From the NCBI GenBank assembly GCA_016709315.1, contig JADJMZ010000001.1:744001-808000 (forward strand): 64,000 nt of DNA. The letters are read 5' to 3'. A program made the position numbers and the translations under genes. Positions 15,290 to 24,438 of the stretch are shown in pieces (the first letter of the stretch is position 1; every line of letters starts with the position of its first letter). The notes below the pieces were generated by a model. It made no database searches. It had not been told where the DNA came from and saw only the letters and a list, made by a program, of their open reading frames with translations. Origin of the DNA: Ignavibacteria bacterium. GTDB lineage: Bacteria > Bacteroidota > Ignavibacteria > Tepidaquicellales > Tepidaquicellaceae.

Positions 15290-17587
15290 TTAATATCCTA
15301 CGCTTTCCTTAGGAGGTTCCTGTGTTTCCACAGATGTTTCTGCGGGAGCTGAATAATGAAAAACATTGCACTTCTTCTGATTGAATTTCTTTATTACCAG
15401 ATCTGTGACCGAAGGACATGTCCCGTTGCTCTTAAGACCTGATACTGTGCAAACGCTGGTCTCTTCGACTCCGTCGGGCATTAGAAAATATGCAACCGGA
15501 AAATCAAAATCGTCATCTGAATACAAAAGCTGCATGAATTTTCCCCAGATCGGAGCTGCAGCTTTTCCGCCTTGTCCGTAGCCGCCTCCGAACTTTATTC
15601 TCGCATCATCAAATCCAAGCCAGACACCTGCAGCAAACTGAGGTGTGAATCCTACAAACCATGCATCAGTATAATTCTGTGTAGTTCCTGTTTTGCCCGC
15701 TGCAGGTCTGTGAAAATACCGTCTGATGGATTCAGCAGTACCGTAATCAATTACATCCTCCATCATGTCACTCATAATGTAAGCGGTTTCTTCGCTTAAA
15801 ACTTCCTTTGTTTCAGGATGAAAATCTTCTATGATGTTTCCGTTTCTGTCTTCAATTTTTAAAATTGATGTCGGCTCGACCCATATTCCTTCGTTTGCAA
15901 AAGTTCCGAATGCATTTGTCATTTCAAGCGGAGTTACTTCGCCTGCTCCCAGTGCAAGAGAAAGTACGTTCGGCAATTCAGATTTGACACCCATACTGTG
16001 CGCAAGTTCAATCACCTTATCCATTGGCGCAAGATCCATAGCAGTCCTTACAGCGATTACATTAACTGAATTCGCAATACCGTCTCTCATTGTCATCGAA
16101 CCGCCGGTCCCTCCGCCTTTAGGAGACCAGACCTGACCTCCTGTATTTACTGTAATCGGATCATTTGAAATCATATATCCGGGTGAGTATCCGTTGTTTA
16201 TTGCTGTAGCATAGACAAAAGGTTTGAATGAAGAGCCGGGCTGCCTTTTAATCTGAGTTACGTGATTGAGTCCGTATTTAAATGTGGTATTTGGATTTGC
16301 ACCAATCATAGCTTTGATCTCGCCTGTCTTCGGATTCATGACTACAAAGCCCACCTGAACAGTTGATGTTATGGTTTTTACAGAATCAACAAATGATTTA
16401 TCCGATTTCAGCTTGTCAAATATTTTTTTGCGCTCCTGCTCAGTTTTTGCTTTTTTATAATTTTCAGACTGCTTTATGTTTTTTTCAATTGCATCATTAA
16501 GAATGTCCTTGTTTGCGTTCCAGTTCCAGTAACCGTTAAATGATTTCTGAAAAGGACCGAGCAGCGTTTTTACTGCATCCACAGCGTGTTTCTGAAATCT
16601 TGTATCGAGTGAAGTATAGACTTTTAGTCCGTCTCTGTAAAGATCAAACCCGTACTTTTCAGCTTTCTTCTCGAGAATCTGTCTTATGTATTCTGTAAAC
16701 TGCGGTGCAGGGGAATTAAAGTTTGCATAATCTTTTTTCAGATTGATCTTGAGAGGATCGTTAACTGAAAGATCAAGATTTTCTTTTGTAATGAATTTTT
16801 CCTCATACATTTCATTCAATACAAGATTTCTTCTCTTCAGAGAAGCTTCGGGATTATCTACAGGATCATAATTGCTCGGAGATTTCAACGTTGCAACAAG
16901 TACAGCGCATTCATCTAGTGTAAGATCTTTCGCATTTTTTTCAAAATATGTCTGAGCCGCTGCTTCCACGCCGTATGCGCCTTTGCCGAAATAAACAGTA
17001 TTCAGATAATAAGCCAGTATCTCTTCTTTTGTATAAGTCCTTTCTATCTGAACAGCCGTAAGCGCTTCCCGGATTTTTCTGTTTAGAGAAATTTCATTTC
17101 CGATGTCCTTGTAAAGATTTCTCGCAAGCTGCTGCGTAATAGTGGACGCTCCTTCTTTTGTCAGACTTCCTTTAAGAATATTTTTAAAGAACGCCTTAAA
17201 AATCCTGTTTACATCCACTCCCCAGTGGTCATAGAATTTCTGATCCTCTGTAGCTATCAATGCCTGAATCATATCCTTGGGAATATTGTCAAGCGTAACC
17301 TTGGTTCTGTTTTTAAGAAAAAATTTATCTATGAGCTCCCCGTCCGATGAATAAATTTTCGTGGCTTCTTCAAGCTTTGGATTTTCCAGTTCGGCAAGAG
17401 ACGGAAGAGTTTTCGAAAGGTAAAAGATATATACAGCTAAAACAATTATTCCTGCAAATGCCATCAGTAAAATTGTTTTGATAAAATTACCAGAATTGCT
17501 TTTACTCTTTGATTTTTTCTGACGGAAATTTTTATCTGAAAAATATTTATTTAATTCTTCGTCGTTATATTTTTTTTTATTACTCAA
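15290..17587 (-). CDS. Class A penicillin-binding protein (PBP1A type)
   Basis: 765 residues. A cytoplasmic basic tail and a membrane anchor (about 35-58) precede the GT51 glycosyltransferase domain (about 80-270), with the ATEDQKFYDHWG motif (Glu114) and GASTITQQLARN. The transpeptidase domain (about 410-700) has the SxxK motif at Ser452-Lys455, SVN at 507-509 and KTGTTQ starting at Lys632. It polymerises and cross-links peptidoglycan at the outer face of the inner membrane. A region of about 60 residues rich in Lys/Asp/Glu (350-405) lies between the domains. It is 17 bp from the LpxH-like gene upstream and 51 bp from ndk downstream, so probably one transcript. Confidence 0.95.
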   Translation of the reverse strand: MSNKKKYNDEELNKYFSDKNFRQKKSKSKSNSGNFIKTILLMAFAGIIVLAVYIFYLSKTLPSLAELENPKLEEATKIYSSDGELIDKFFLKNRTKVTLDNIPKDMIQALIATEDQKFYDHWGVDVNRIFKAFFKNILKGSLTKEGASTITQQLARNLYKDIGNEISLNRKIREALTAVQIERTYTKEEILAYYLNTVYFGKGAYGVEAAAQTYFEKNAKDLTLDECAVLVATLKSPSNYDPVDNPEASLKRRNLVLNEMYEEKFITKENLDLSVNDPLKINLKKDYANFNSPAPQFTEYIRQILEKKAEKYGFDLYRDGLKVYTSLDTRFQKHAVDAVKTLLGPFQKSFNGYWNWNANKDILNDAIEKNIKQSENYKKAKTEQERKKIFDKLKSDKSFVDSVKTITSTVQVGFVVMNPKTGEIKAMIGANPNTTFKYGLNHVTQIKRQPGSSFKPFVYATAINNGYSPGYMISNDPITVNTGGQVWSPKGGGTGGSMTMRDGIANSVNVIAVRTAMDLAPMDKVIELAHSMGVKSELPNVLSLALGAGEVTPLEMTNAFGTFANEGIWVEPTSILKIEDRNGNIIEDFHPETKEVLSEETAYIMSDMMEDVIDYGTAESIRRYFHRPAAGKTGTTQNYTDAWFVGFTPQFAAGVWLGFDDARIKFGGGYGQGGKAAAPIWGKFMQLLYSDDDFDFPVAYFLMPDGVEETSVCTVSGLKSNGTCPSVTDLVIKKFNQKKCNVFHYSAPAETSVETQEPPKESVGY

Positions 17588-17604
17588 ATTATTTTTTAAA
17601 TCTC

Positions 17605-18360
17605 TTATTTAACTCTGATTTTCTGATTTTTAAAATCGTAAAATGTCTTTAGTTCGAATCTGCCGTTTTTAAATACTCCGTATGAAAAATGATTTATCCA
17701 GTCGCCAAGATTTATATAAAAACCGTTTTCAAAAGGTACCGCCTGGGGTTTGTGCCTGTGTCCCATGATCACATAGTCAAATCCTTCGCTGATTTTTTTA
17801 AAACCGCTTTCCCTCATTCCGTCGAATAAGGAATAATCTTTTTCCCCTGTATGCTTTCTGGATGTTGAGGAAGTTCCTTTTGCAAGACTTATGCCTATAT
17901 CCGGATGTATCAATGAATATAATTTCTGTGTAAATTTGTTTCTTAAAATCTTTTTTAAAATTCTGTAGCCCTTATCATTGTATGCAAATCCGTCCCCGTG
18001 ATGAATAAAAAACTTCTTTCCTTCTATTTCTCTCTCAATGTGCGTATGGCAGATATCTATCCCGAATTCTTTTCTGAAATAATCTCCTTTCCAGAAATCA
18101 TGATTTCCAGCAATGTAATTAATTTTTATTCCGCTCTCAGAGATTTCCGAAATCTTCGTAAACAGTCTGTAAAATCCCTTTGGAACAGTCTGCTTATACT
18201 CTATCCAGCAATCAAAAAGATCTCCAACAATAAATATTTCCCGGGCGTCAGACTGTATTTCATTCAGAAATTCTATTAACTTCGTTTCTTTTAATTTCTC
18301 TTTATCTTCAGATTCCAAACCAAGATGTACATCGGAAAAAAAATAATATGCATTGCCCAT
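17605..18360 (-). CDS. UDP-2,3-diacylglucosamine diphosphatase-like metallophosphoesterase
   Basis: 251 residues with the calcineurin-like metal motifs in order: SDVHLG, GDLFDCW, GNHDFW, a distal HHGD and the final GHRHKP. The insert between the last two motifs (about residues 140-190) resembles the LpxH helical cap that binds the acyl chains. LpxH hydrolyses UDP-2,3-diacylglucosamine to lipid X in lipid A synthesis at the inner membrane. LpxI or LpxG alternatives cannot do this with the same fold, and YbbF-like homologues of unknown substrate also exist in Bacteroidota, so the substrate is probable rather than certain. It lies 17 bp upstream of the penicillin-binding protein gene. Confidence 0.8.
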   Translation of the reverse strand: MGNAYYFFSDVHLGLESEDKEKLKETKLIEFLNEIQSDAREIFIVGDLFDCWIEYKQTVPKGFYRLFTKISEISESGIKINYIAGNHDFWKGDYFRKEFGIDICHTHIEREIEGKKFFIHHGDGFAYNDKGYRILKKILRNKFTQKLYSLIHPDIGISLAKGTSSTSRKHTGEKDYSLFDGMRESGFKKISEGFDYVIMGHRHKPQAVPFENGFYINLGDWINHFSYGVFKNGRFELKTFYDFKNQKIRVK

Positions 18361-18390
18361 TAATATTAATTCGACTGATTATTTTCTGTC

Positions 18391-18834
18391 TTACTTTATT
18401 TTTGCTTTTACCGAAAAGTTCTTTGTTGCTAACTTGCAGACACCATCTGAAGTTGTACAAAATCCGAATTTAACGCTTCCTGAAACTGTAATATAGGATC
18501 CGCTCGCTGCTGATGAATTTACCGTGAAGTTATATTTTACTTTTGAATTGCTGATGTAATCGCCTTCGCCTTCGCTGTAATCCTGTAAACCCTGACCTTC
18601 TATATCATTCGTCGTTAGAGTAAGATCTATTCCCGGCTCTTTTGGAATTTTTACTTTAGAACTGGTCTTGAAGCTTAATGTCAAAACTCCGGACTCTCCC
18701 TGACTGAATGATTTTTTATTTAATGATGCTGATAAAGACGGAGCGTTCTGAGCTTTGGAAATATTGGAAACGGATAAGACGATACTTAAAAAAATAATTG
18801 TAAAAATAGCTGAAAAACGAATGTTGTTAGTCAT
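18391..18834 (-). CDS. Small secreted protein resembling the DsbD N-terminal domain
   Basis: 147 residues with a cleavable signal peptide (about 1-28) and a single predicted beta-sandwich. The two cysteines in FGFCTTSDGVCKLATK match the pattern of the DsbD alpha-domain (CxxxxxC followed by a short strand), in which they carry electrons from the membrane part of DsbD. Here there is no transmembrane DsbD core and no thioredoxin domain, and none is nearby. It is 30 bp upstream of the LpxH-like gene. The family link is by pattern only, so a function in thiol exchange or in binding a thiol-redox partner is tentative. Confidence 0.55.
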   Translation of the reverse strand: MTNNIRFSAIFTIIFLSIVLSVSNISKAQNAPSLSASLNKKSFSQGESGVLTLSFKTSSKVKIPKEPGIDLTLTTNDIEGQGLQDYSEGEGDYISNSKVKYNFTVNSSAASGSYITVSGSVKFGFCTTSDGVCKLATKNFSVKAKIK

Positions 18835-19196
18835 TTTTTCTTTGAGATTTCTTTAAATTTTTATTGTAAAATATACTTAATTTGAATTTTTATACAAAGA
18901 TAAATTTATATGTCGCTTAATTCAATCATTTAAACGCCAAAAAATACTTAAGTCAGAGTTACCATGAATCAAGTCTCAGTTATATTAACAAACATTAACT
19001 GATTATGTTCGCAATATAAAAAATGTTTGTTTTAGACTTTGAAATTAGTTTGATTAAAATTTAAAAATGTAAAACGCTGATTAATAAGGTTTCTGAGTAT
19101 ATCTCCGGAAAAATCTGACGGGTGCAAAATAAATTTACCTGAAATAAAAAATATCCGGATAACAATTTATCCGGATACTTTTTCAAAATTAACCGC
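18835..19196. other. Intergenic region
   Basis: No gene seen. It must carry the promoter of the minus-strand gene starting at 18834 and the terminator of folE2 at 19152-19177. The remaining sequence is AT-rich without clear repeats. Confidence 0.6.
19152..19177 (-). terminator. Rho-independent terminator of folE2
   Basis: Two copies of TATCCGGATA, separated by ACAATT, form a perfect 10-bp stem. On the minus strand TTTTTTATTTC follows. The plus side is also followed by CTTTTT, so it could work both ways. Confidence 0.85.
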
Positions 19197-20042
19197 TTAA
19201 TATCTGTTTATCATATAATCATTTGATTTTCCATTGGTAAGCGCTGTATGAGACTCAATATGAGCATAAGCGTTATGATTATGTATGCTTTCAAAGTTTT
19301 CCGCTTCGACACTAAACCACGAAATGTTTTTATTTTCCTTTATTTTCAGTACGACATTTCTTACAAGATCTTCCACAAATACAGGGTTTTCGTAAGCTCT
19401 CTCTGTAACAAACTTTTCGTCCTCCCTTTTAAGAAGTGAATATAGTTCGGAACTGGCGCTGCTTTCAACAATTGTAATAATATCCTCTATCCAGACTGTG
19501 TCATTAAACCTTACTGAAACAGTTACTTCTCCTCTCTGATTATGAGCTCCGTACTTTGAAATATTTTTTGAACACGGACAAAGAGTTGTCACTGGTACAT
19601 AAACCGTCAGTATAAAATCTTTTTTATCATGATTTCTGACTGCGTGAAACTTTACCATGTAATCGAGCAATGAAGGTTTCCCGGTTACAGGCGCTTTCTT
19701 TTCCCTGAAATAAGGAAATTTAATTTCAATATGCGAAGTCGAAGCATTAAGCTTTTTCTGCATTTCCACAAGTATCGAATCAATGGAATCTACATGTATT
19801 TCCCTGTCTTCGCACTGTAATATTTCTACGAATCTGCTCATATGCGTTCCCTTGAATTCTTTCGGGAGATCAACTGTCATTGATATTGTCGCTATTGTGT
19901 GCTGTAATTCTTTTTCTCTGTCCTTTACAGCTATCGGATACCTGAGATTTTTTACTCCGACTCTGTCAATCGGAATCTGTCTTATATCTTTTTGATTCTG
20001 TGTATCAGGAAGTGTTTCTTTGATTGTAGATGTGTTTTCCAA
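19197..20042 (-). CDS. folE2: GTP cyclohydrolase IB
   Basis: 281 residues with the FolE2 features: RVGVKNLRYPI near the start, SMTVDLP, the GTHMSRF motif, the Cys-containing TTLCPCSK segment (zinc or other divalent metal ligand) and NQRGEVTV. The enzyme makes 7,8-dihydroneopterin triphosphate from GTP for folate and queuosine synthesis. QueA, the late queuosine enzyme, is encoded 5 kb away. FolE2 is often used instead of zinc-strict FolE when zinc is scarce, but no Zur-like site was seen upstream. It lies 50 bp after the Nudix gene and ends in a strong terminator. Confidence 0.95.
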   Translation of the reverse strand: MENTSTIKETLPDTQNQKDIRQIPIDRVGVKNLRYPIAVKDREKELQHTIATISMTVDLPKEFKGTHMSRFVEILQCEDREIHVDSIDSILVEMQKKLNASTSHIEIKFPYFREKKAPVTGKPSLLDYMVKFHAVRNHDKKDFILTVYVPVTTLCPCSKNISKYGAHNQRGEVTVSVRFNDTVWIEDIITIVESSASSELYSLLKREDEKFVTERAYENPVFVEDLVRNVVLKIKENKNISWFSVEAENFESIHNHNAYAHIESHTALTNGKSNDYMINRY

Positions 20043-20092
20043 ATTTATTCCTTTTAATGTTTGTTAATTGTATGATCTAACTTCTTTAAATA

Positions 20093-20569
20093 TTAAAAAA
20101 TTTCAGTCAATATATTTTTTATTTCAGGATATCCGGAGCAATCAAGAGAATCAATGAAGATTTTTTCTTCATTTAAAATTTTATCCCAGATGAAAAATTT
20201 GTCCGTTAAGGGAATATTATGCTCCGGCAAATTATAAGGATGAATAAAGCTGAATGCACCTTCATCGCATTCGGGCGGAAGGTCGTTAATCAATTTTATG
20301 TATTCCATCAGAAAGATCATAATATTCCCGGCTTCCGGAAAATTCTTCTCTGTTATAATCCCCCGGAGATGCCAGTCTTTTTCACAAGATCTAATTCGGC
20401 ACTCTTCATAAGCTTCTCTTACGGCGCATGCAGTAGGGGATTCAGCTTTTTCTGTATCAAGTTTCCCTCCCGGAGGTGACATCAATCCTTTATTTGGATC
20501 TCTGCGCCTTTCCATAAGCAGATACTCGCCTTTGCTGTTCCTGATGTATAATAATGTCGCTAATTTCAT
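20093..20569 (-). CDS. Nudix hydrolase
   Basis: 158 residues. The Nudix box starts at GGKLD near residue 35 and ends REAYEECRI; it has two extra residues between the first Gly and the Glu compared with GX5EX7REUXEEXGU. The rest of the fold, including LMERRRDP before and the FLMEY region after, looks like MutT/8-oxo-dGTPase-type members. A pterin pathway role (dihydroneopterin triphosphate pyrophosphatase, as for some Nudix enzymes) is suggested by folE2 directly downstream, but is inference. The start overlaps the last base of the amidohydrolase-like gene, so the two are coupled. Confidence 0.82.
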   Translation of the reverse strand: MKLATLLYIRNSKGEYLLMERRRDPNKGLMSPPGGKLDTEKAESPTACAVREAYEECRIRSCEKDWHLRGIITEKNFPEAGNIMIFLMEYIKLINDLPPECDEGAFSFIHPYNLPEHNIPLTDKFFIWDKILNEEKIFIDSLDCSGYPEIKNILTEIF

Positions 20570-22329
20570 TAAACTTTTTTGTTAGTGTCTTCTTCCCCGA
20601 ATCCGAATTTAAGTTTTTCTTTCCGGATTACCGGCTCTGCTATGTTTTCCTTTTCTTTTTCCTGATTAATTTCTTCTACGTTTTCAGGAATACTTTTTGC
20701 ATCTGTCTTGTGTCCTTTAAGATTATCAGCGTCGGACGCACCTTTTGAATATGTATGTACTGAAATCTCCTGAGATTCATTTTTATCCAGGAAATCCACG
20801 CCATCTTCCAGTGAACTTATTTCCTCTATATTGTTTGTTTCATCAATAACTGCCTTACCGCGACTCTGTTCAAATTCTTCCTGTTTCCTGCCCACTATTA
20901 TAAACTCACCTTCACCCATATACTCGCTTTCTGTTTCTGTTATATCAACATATATTTCTTCGGACTTTTTCTCCTGTCTGTCGGCTTTAATTTTGTCAAC
21001 TCTCCCTCTCATAAGATATTTTTCCTTGTACTCGAAATATTTTCCTTCCGAATAAATTCTCGCGGAGATCTCTTCTGACTTTTTTCTGAGTAATGACGAA
21101 TCTTCTGCCATCAGCTTTTTGTCCCGTACTAAAACCCTGCCTCTTAATATTACATCGCTGATATCTTTTGCAGATAAATTTCTTATAATAAAATCTGCCA
21201 GAATTTCGCTTTCTGTCTCCGGCACTGCAGGTACATTTCTTATGTCTTCAAGTGATAAAATTATCATGTCTGCGGATTTATTTCTTTCAATGCTTCCTGT
21301 GATATTGGAAATGCCGAAAAGCTGAGACGGATTCCGTATGGCTGTCTTTAAAAGTTCTTCCGAACTGATGACATTCTTTGAGATTAGAGATGAAAGGATT
21401 TTTAACTCAGCAAAAATATTATCGCCTGTATAACCGGTTCCGGTAATGATGTTCAGCCCCGATAAAAATATTTCATCAAGATCCGTTTTTTTATCCTGAA
21501 AATTCAGATAATCAGAAGGCGACAGCAGTATCGTTGCTCCCTTCTTACATAAAATATCCAGCTCAATCTGATTCAGATGTGTCGGATTTGAAATTACAGT
21601 TCCCTGCGAAAGCAGCTCCATCTCTGAAAGTACAGTGATGAAAGGTTTTCCAAAATCTTTCTTTACTGACTCGAATGTTCCTTGTGAAAGAGATGCATCA
21701 ATGAAAAGACGGAGTTTGTTTCCCGATAAAACTTTTTTCATTGAGGCGAGAGAATAATTATTTATATCCTCATCTGTTCTGAAACCAAGTGAAATATTTT
21801 TTTCCTGACCTGTAATGTCTGTAAGCAGACCGTAATCATATACAGTCAGATTGAAATACTGCTTTATCTGATCAGAGTCTTTAAAATATTTGTCAAAAAA
21901 TTCTTTCGATATTGTACTGCTGCTTTCACTGATGAATAATTCTCCGTTCAAAAGAGATCTTGCATGAGATATTCCGAATAATTCATAATTGAGATCCGAA
22001 TTATCCTTTGCGGTAAGAAACCTTTCTGTCAGCTTAAGCGATAACCATGAATTTAAATTTTCGTAAGTGCATTTTTTGAAAAAATATTTGTTGAGCGAAT
22101 AAGATGAGATAAGTTTCGAATTGAAAAATCCCGGCATAATAATCCTGTCAGCAGCATCAATTATTAATGTATCAGGATATTTTGAAATAAATTCTTTTTC
22201 ATTGAATTTATTTTCATTATCAATATGATAAATTTTTCCGTTCCTGACAAGAATGTTGAAATATCCCGCCGTCCCTTTCCTGTCAAGGGTTAATACTAAA
22301 CCGTTTTTTATTAAAATGAAATCTTCCAT
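20569..22329 (-). CDS. Amidohydrolase-superfamily homologue lacking metal-binding histidines
   Basis: 586 residues. The N-terminal strand LIKNGLVLTLD, the IDAADRIIMPGFFN turn and the C-terminal GSIERNKSADMIIL...DVILRGRVLVRD are typical of the SAH/chlorohydrolase branch. However, the metal motif that follows MPGxxNxHxH is replaced by FFNSKLISS, and later ligands are also not apparent (for example GTGYTGDN instead of GTD). It is therefore probably not a metal hydrolase. Residues from about 440 on are a charged, low-complexity tail rich in Glu/Lys, which is unusual. It is 7 bp after the asparaginase gene and overlaps the Nudix gene by 1 bp. A scaffolding or regulatory role is possible; no function is assigned. 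Confidence 0.72.
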   Translation of the reverse strand: MEDFILIKNGLVLTLDRKGTAGYFNILVRNGKIYHIDNENKFNEKEFISKYPDTLIIDAADRIIMPGFFNSKLISSYSLNKYFFKKCTYENLNSWLSLKLTERFLTAKDNSDLNYELFGISHARSLLNGELFISESSSTISKEFFDKYFKDSDQIKQYFNLTVYDYGLLTDITGQEKNISLGFRTDEDINNYSLASMKKVLSGNKLRLFIDASLSQGTFESVKKDFGKPFITVLSEMELLSQGTVISNPTHLNQIELDILCKKGATILLSPSDYLNFQDKKTDLDEIFLSGLNIITGTGYTGDNIFAELKILSSLISKNVISSEELLKTAIRNPSQLFGISNITGSIERNKSADMIILSLEDIRNVPAVPETESEILADFIIRNLSAKDISDVILRGRVLVRDKKLMAEDSSLLRKKSEEISARIYSEGKYFEYKEKYLMRGRVDKIKADRQEKKSEEIYVDITETESEYMGEGEFIIVGRKQEEFEQSRGKAVIDETNNIEEISSLEDGVDFLDKNESQEISVHTYSKGASDADNLKGHKTDAKSIPENVEEINQEKEKENIAEPVIRKEKLKFGFGEEDTNKKV

Positions 22330-22336
22330 TTTGGCT

Positions 22337-23296
22337 TTACAGATCTTCTATAATAAATTTTTCATTAACAAAATACTGACTGTCGTGCAATTTGTTCCCG
22401 CTGTCATTGTAAAGCGCATACTGAAATCCTTCGCGTACACTGTATGCACCGTATTCTCCTTTTACATTCAGCGCAATGAATCCCACCTGATAAATGTGAT
22501 CCCTGTTAATGTCCGATAGTTTGTTAAGTCTGTAAACTCTCTCGCATGCCAGCCTGCATGCTTCCATCGGCGTCCTGCCGTTACGCATTAATTCGACTAT
22601 CAAAAAACTTCCGCACGCTCTTATGCACTCTTCTCCTCTTCCGGTTGATGCTGCGCCTCCTATCTCTCCGTCCACATATAATCCCGAACCGATGATCGGA
22701 CTGTCACCGACCCTTCCGTGAAGCTTCCATGCCATTCCGCTTGTAGTGCAGGATGCGGAAACATGACCTTCGCTGTCAATTGCTACCATCCCGATCGTAT
22801 CATGATTTCCGTCTTCGTTTATCCTGGAAAGATTTTCCTTCTGTAATGTAAAATCATCCGTATGCATTTCCTCCGCTTTCTTTTTACCCGATGCTTTCCA
22901 TTCACGGAATCTTTTAATAGACTCTTCAGTGAGAAGGTTCTCCGGAATGAAATCGTTTTTTAATGCAAAATCATAAGCGCCTCCGGCTGCAAGAACAGTA
23001 TGCTCGGTGTCTTCAAGAACAAGCCGCGCAAGACTTATCGGGTTGTGAATGTTTTCCACGCAGATGACAGAGCCGATCCGCGCCCGCCAGTCCATAATGG
23101 CTGCATCAAGTGTTACCACGCCTCTCTCGTCCGGCAATCCTCCGTATCCGACGCTCAGTACAGACGGATCATCTTCCGATACTCTTACACCAAATTCAAC
23201 CGCATCAAGAGAGTTTCCGCCTTTGTCTAATATTTTGTACGCTGCTTCATTTGCGTCAAGTCCGTGCTTCCATGTGGAAATTACTACTGGTTTCAT
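22337..23296 (-). CDS. Ntn-hydrolase asparaginase / N4-(beta-N-acetylglucosaminyl)-L-asparaginase
   Basis: 319 residues, type 2 asparaginase/aspartylglucosaminidase fold. It starts with VVISTWKHGL and LDAVEFGVRV and carries the autocleavage site at GNHD followed by Thr167 (TIGMVAID), whose amino group becomes the nucleophile. It also has the substrate loop GRVGDSPIIGSG and the GAASTGRGE glycine loop. These enzymes split off Asn-linked sugar or isoaspartyl groups. There is no signal peptide, so it acts in the cytoplasm. It lies in a tight pair with the amidohydrolase-like gene (7 bp). Substrate preference between glycosylasparagine and isoaspartyl peptide is not decided; the W-K-H start favours the glycosylasparaginase group. 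Confidence 0.88.
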   Translation of the reverse strand: MKPVVISTWKHGLDANEAAYKILDKGGNSLDAVEFGVRVSEDDPSVLSVGYGGLPDERGVVTLDAAIMDWRARIGSVICVENIHNPISLARLVLEDTEHTVLAAGGAYDFALKNDFIPENLLTEESIKRFREWKASGKKKAEEMHTDDFTLQKENLSRINEDGNHDTIGMVAIDSEGHVSASCTTSGMAWKLHGRVGDSPIIGSGLYVDGEIGGAASTGRGEECIRACGSFLIVELMRNGRTPMEACRLACERVYRLNKLSDINRDHIYQVGFIALNVKGEYGAYSVREGFQYALYNDSGNKLHDSQYFVNEKFIIEDL

Positions 23297-23360
23297 TTCT
23301 GTTAAATTTTTATTTTGAATTTAAATTTTCCGTGAAAAAAATATAATTGTAATTTAAGAT

Positions 23361-24395
23361 TTATCTGTATTCAATAAATTCCGAAATCACATCAAATGAT
23401 CTGTCATACCTGTACTGTATATTCATGTGACCGGCTTTGAATTCTTCATGAATGAATTTAATGTTTTTTTTCTTCAATTTATTGCAAAAAATTCTCGCTC
23501 CAATGTGAAGATTGTATTCATCAAAAATTCCCGCATCAAGATAAATGAGTTTTAACTTCTTAAGATTGGAAACATAACTCTCTGCAAGTCTTACCGGATC
23601 GTGCCTGAGCCATTTATCAAAAACTTTTTTATCAAGTTCACCCGTCTCAAGATCAAACGGCATTTCAAAATTATATCCCTTTGTCTTAAATCCGCCCGGA
23701 TCAGGTGAATAACAACTTGCCATTCCAATGTCATTTATGATCTCGTGAAAATATTTCGGCTTGGGCTGACGGAAGTTAACTTCCTTCCGGATGAAATTCG
23801 CAATCGCCTTATGTCCCTTTCCGTAATTTTCTATGTTTGTTATGAACTTTGGAAAAAAGGGCTGATAACAGTATTCGAAATACATATCTCCGGCTGTAGA
23901 ACACATTAAACCGAATACATCCGGATTCCTCATCGAAAGAATTACCGCGCCGTATCCTCCGCTGGACTTTCCGCAAACTGCACGGCTGCTGCTTTCCGGA
24001 ATCGTTCTGTATTTTAAATCAATGTAAGGGACTAATTCCTTTATCAGATAATCTTCATATTTTCCGGTTGCAGTTGAGTTTATAAACTGACTTCCTCCGT
24101 ACTTCGTTATGCAGTCAGGCATCACTACAATCATTTCTCTCATCTTCTTTTCCGCTATCAGTCTGTCCAAACGCTGATGTATATTCTCCGAAAGGTAACT
24201 TACATTAAGATTCATTATTCCTTTCCCTGTGAATCCGGAGATAAGATATACAACAGGAAATCTGCTTGCTGCTTTGCTGAAATATGACGGCGGAAGATAT
24301 ACCGGAAAGTCTCTCACGGAAGGATCCCCGAGAGGATTCTTCTTCAGAATACGGCTGTCGAAAGTTTCTAATACTACTGAACCTGTGCGTTTCAT
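23361..24395 (-). CDS. Alpha/beta-hydrolase, esterase D-like
   Basis: 344 residues with an alpha/beta hydrolase core of the esterase D/feruloyl esterase type: FPVVYLISGF (oxyanion side), VVMPDC, and the nucleophile elbow GKSSG with Ser144 followed by GYGAVILSMRNP. The Asp is likely in the LDAGIFDEY segment and the His in FKAGHMNIQYRYD near the end. No signal peptide. It lies between the asparaginase and ispD genes with gaps of 64 and 43 bp. The substrate is unknown; homologues are often annotated as putative esterases or S-formylglutathione hydrolase-like. Confidence 0.85.
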   Translation of the reverse strand: MKRTGSVVLETFDSRILKKNPLGDPSVRDFPVYLPPSYFSKAASRFPVVYLISGFTGKGIMNLNVSYLSENIHQRLDRLIAEKKMREMIVVMPDCITKYGGSQFINSTATGKYEDYLIKELVPYIDLKYRTIPESSSRAVCGKSSGGYGAVILSMRNPDVFGLMCSTAGDMYFEYCYQPFFPKFITNIENYGKGHKAIANFIRKEVNFRQPKPKYFHEIINDIGMASCYSPDPGGFKTKGYNFEMPFDLETGELDKKVFDKWLRHDPVRLAESYVSNLKKLKLIYLDAGIFDEYNLHIGARIFCNKLKKKNIKFIHEEFKAGHMNIQYRYDRSFDVISEFIEYR

Positions 24396-24438
24396 TTTTT
24401 TATGTGATTTATTTGTTGAATAATTTAATTTTGCAAAA

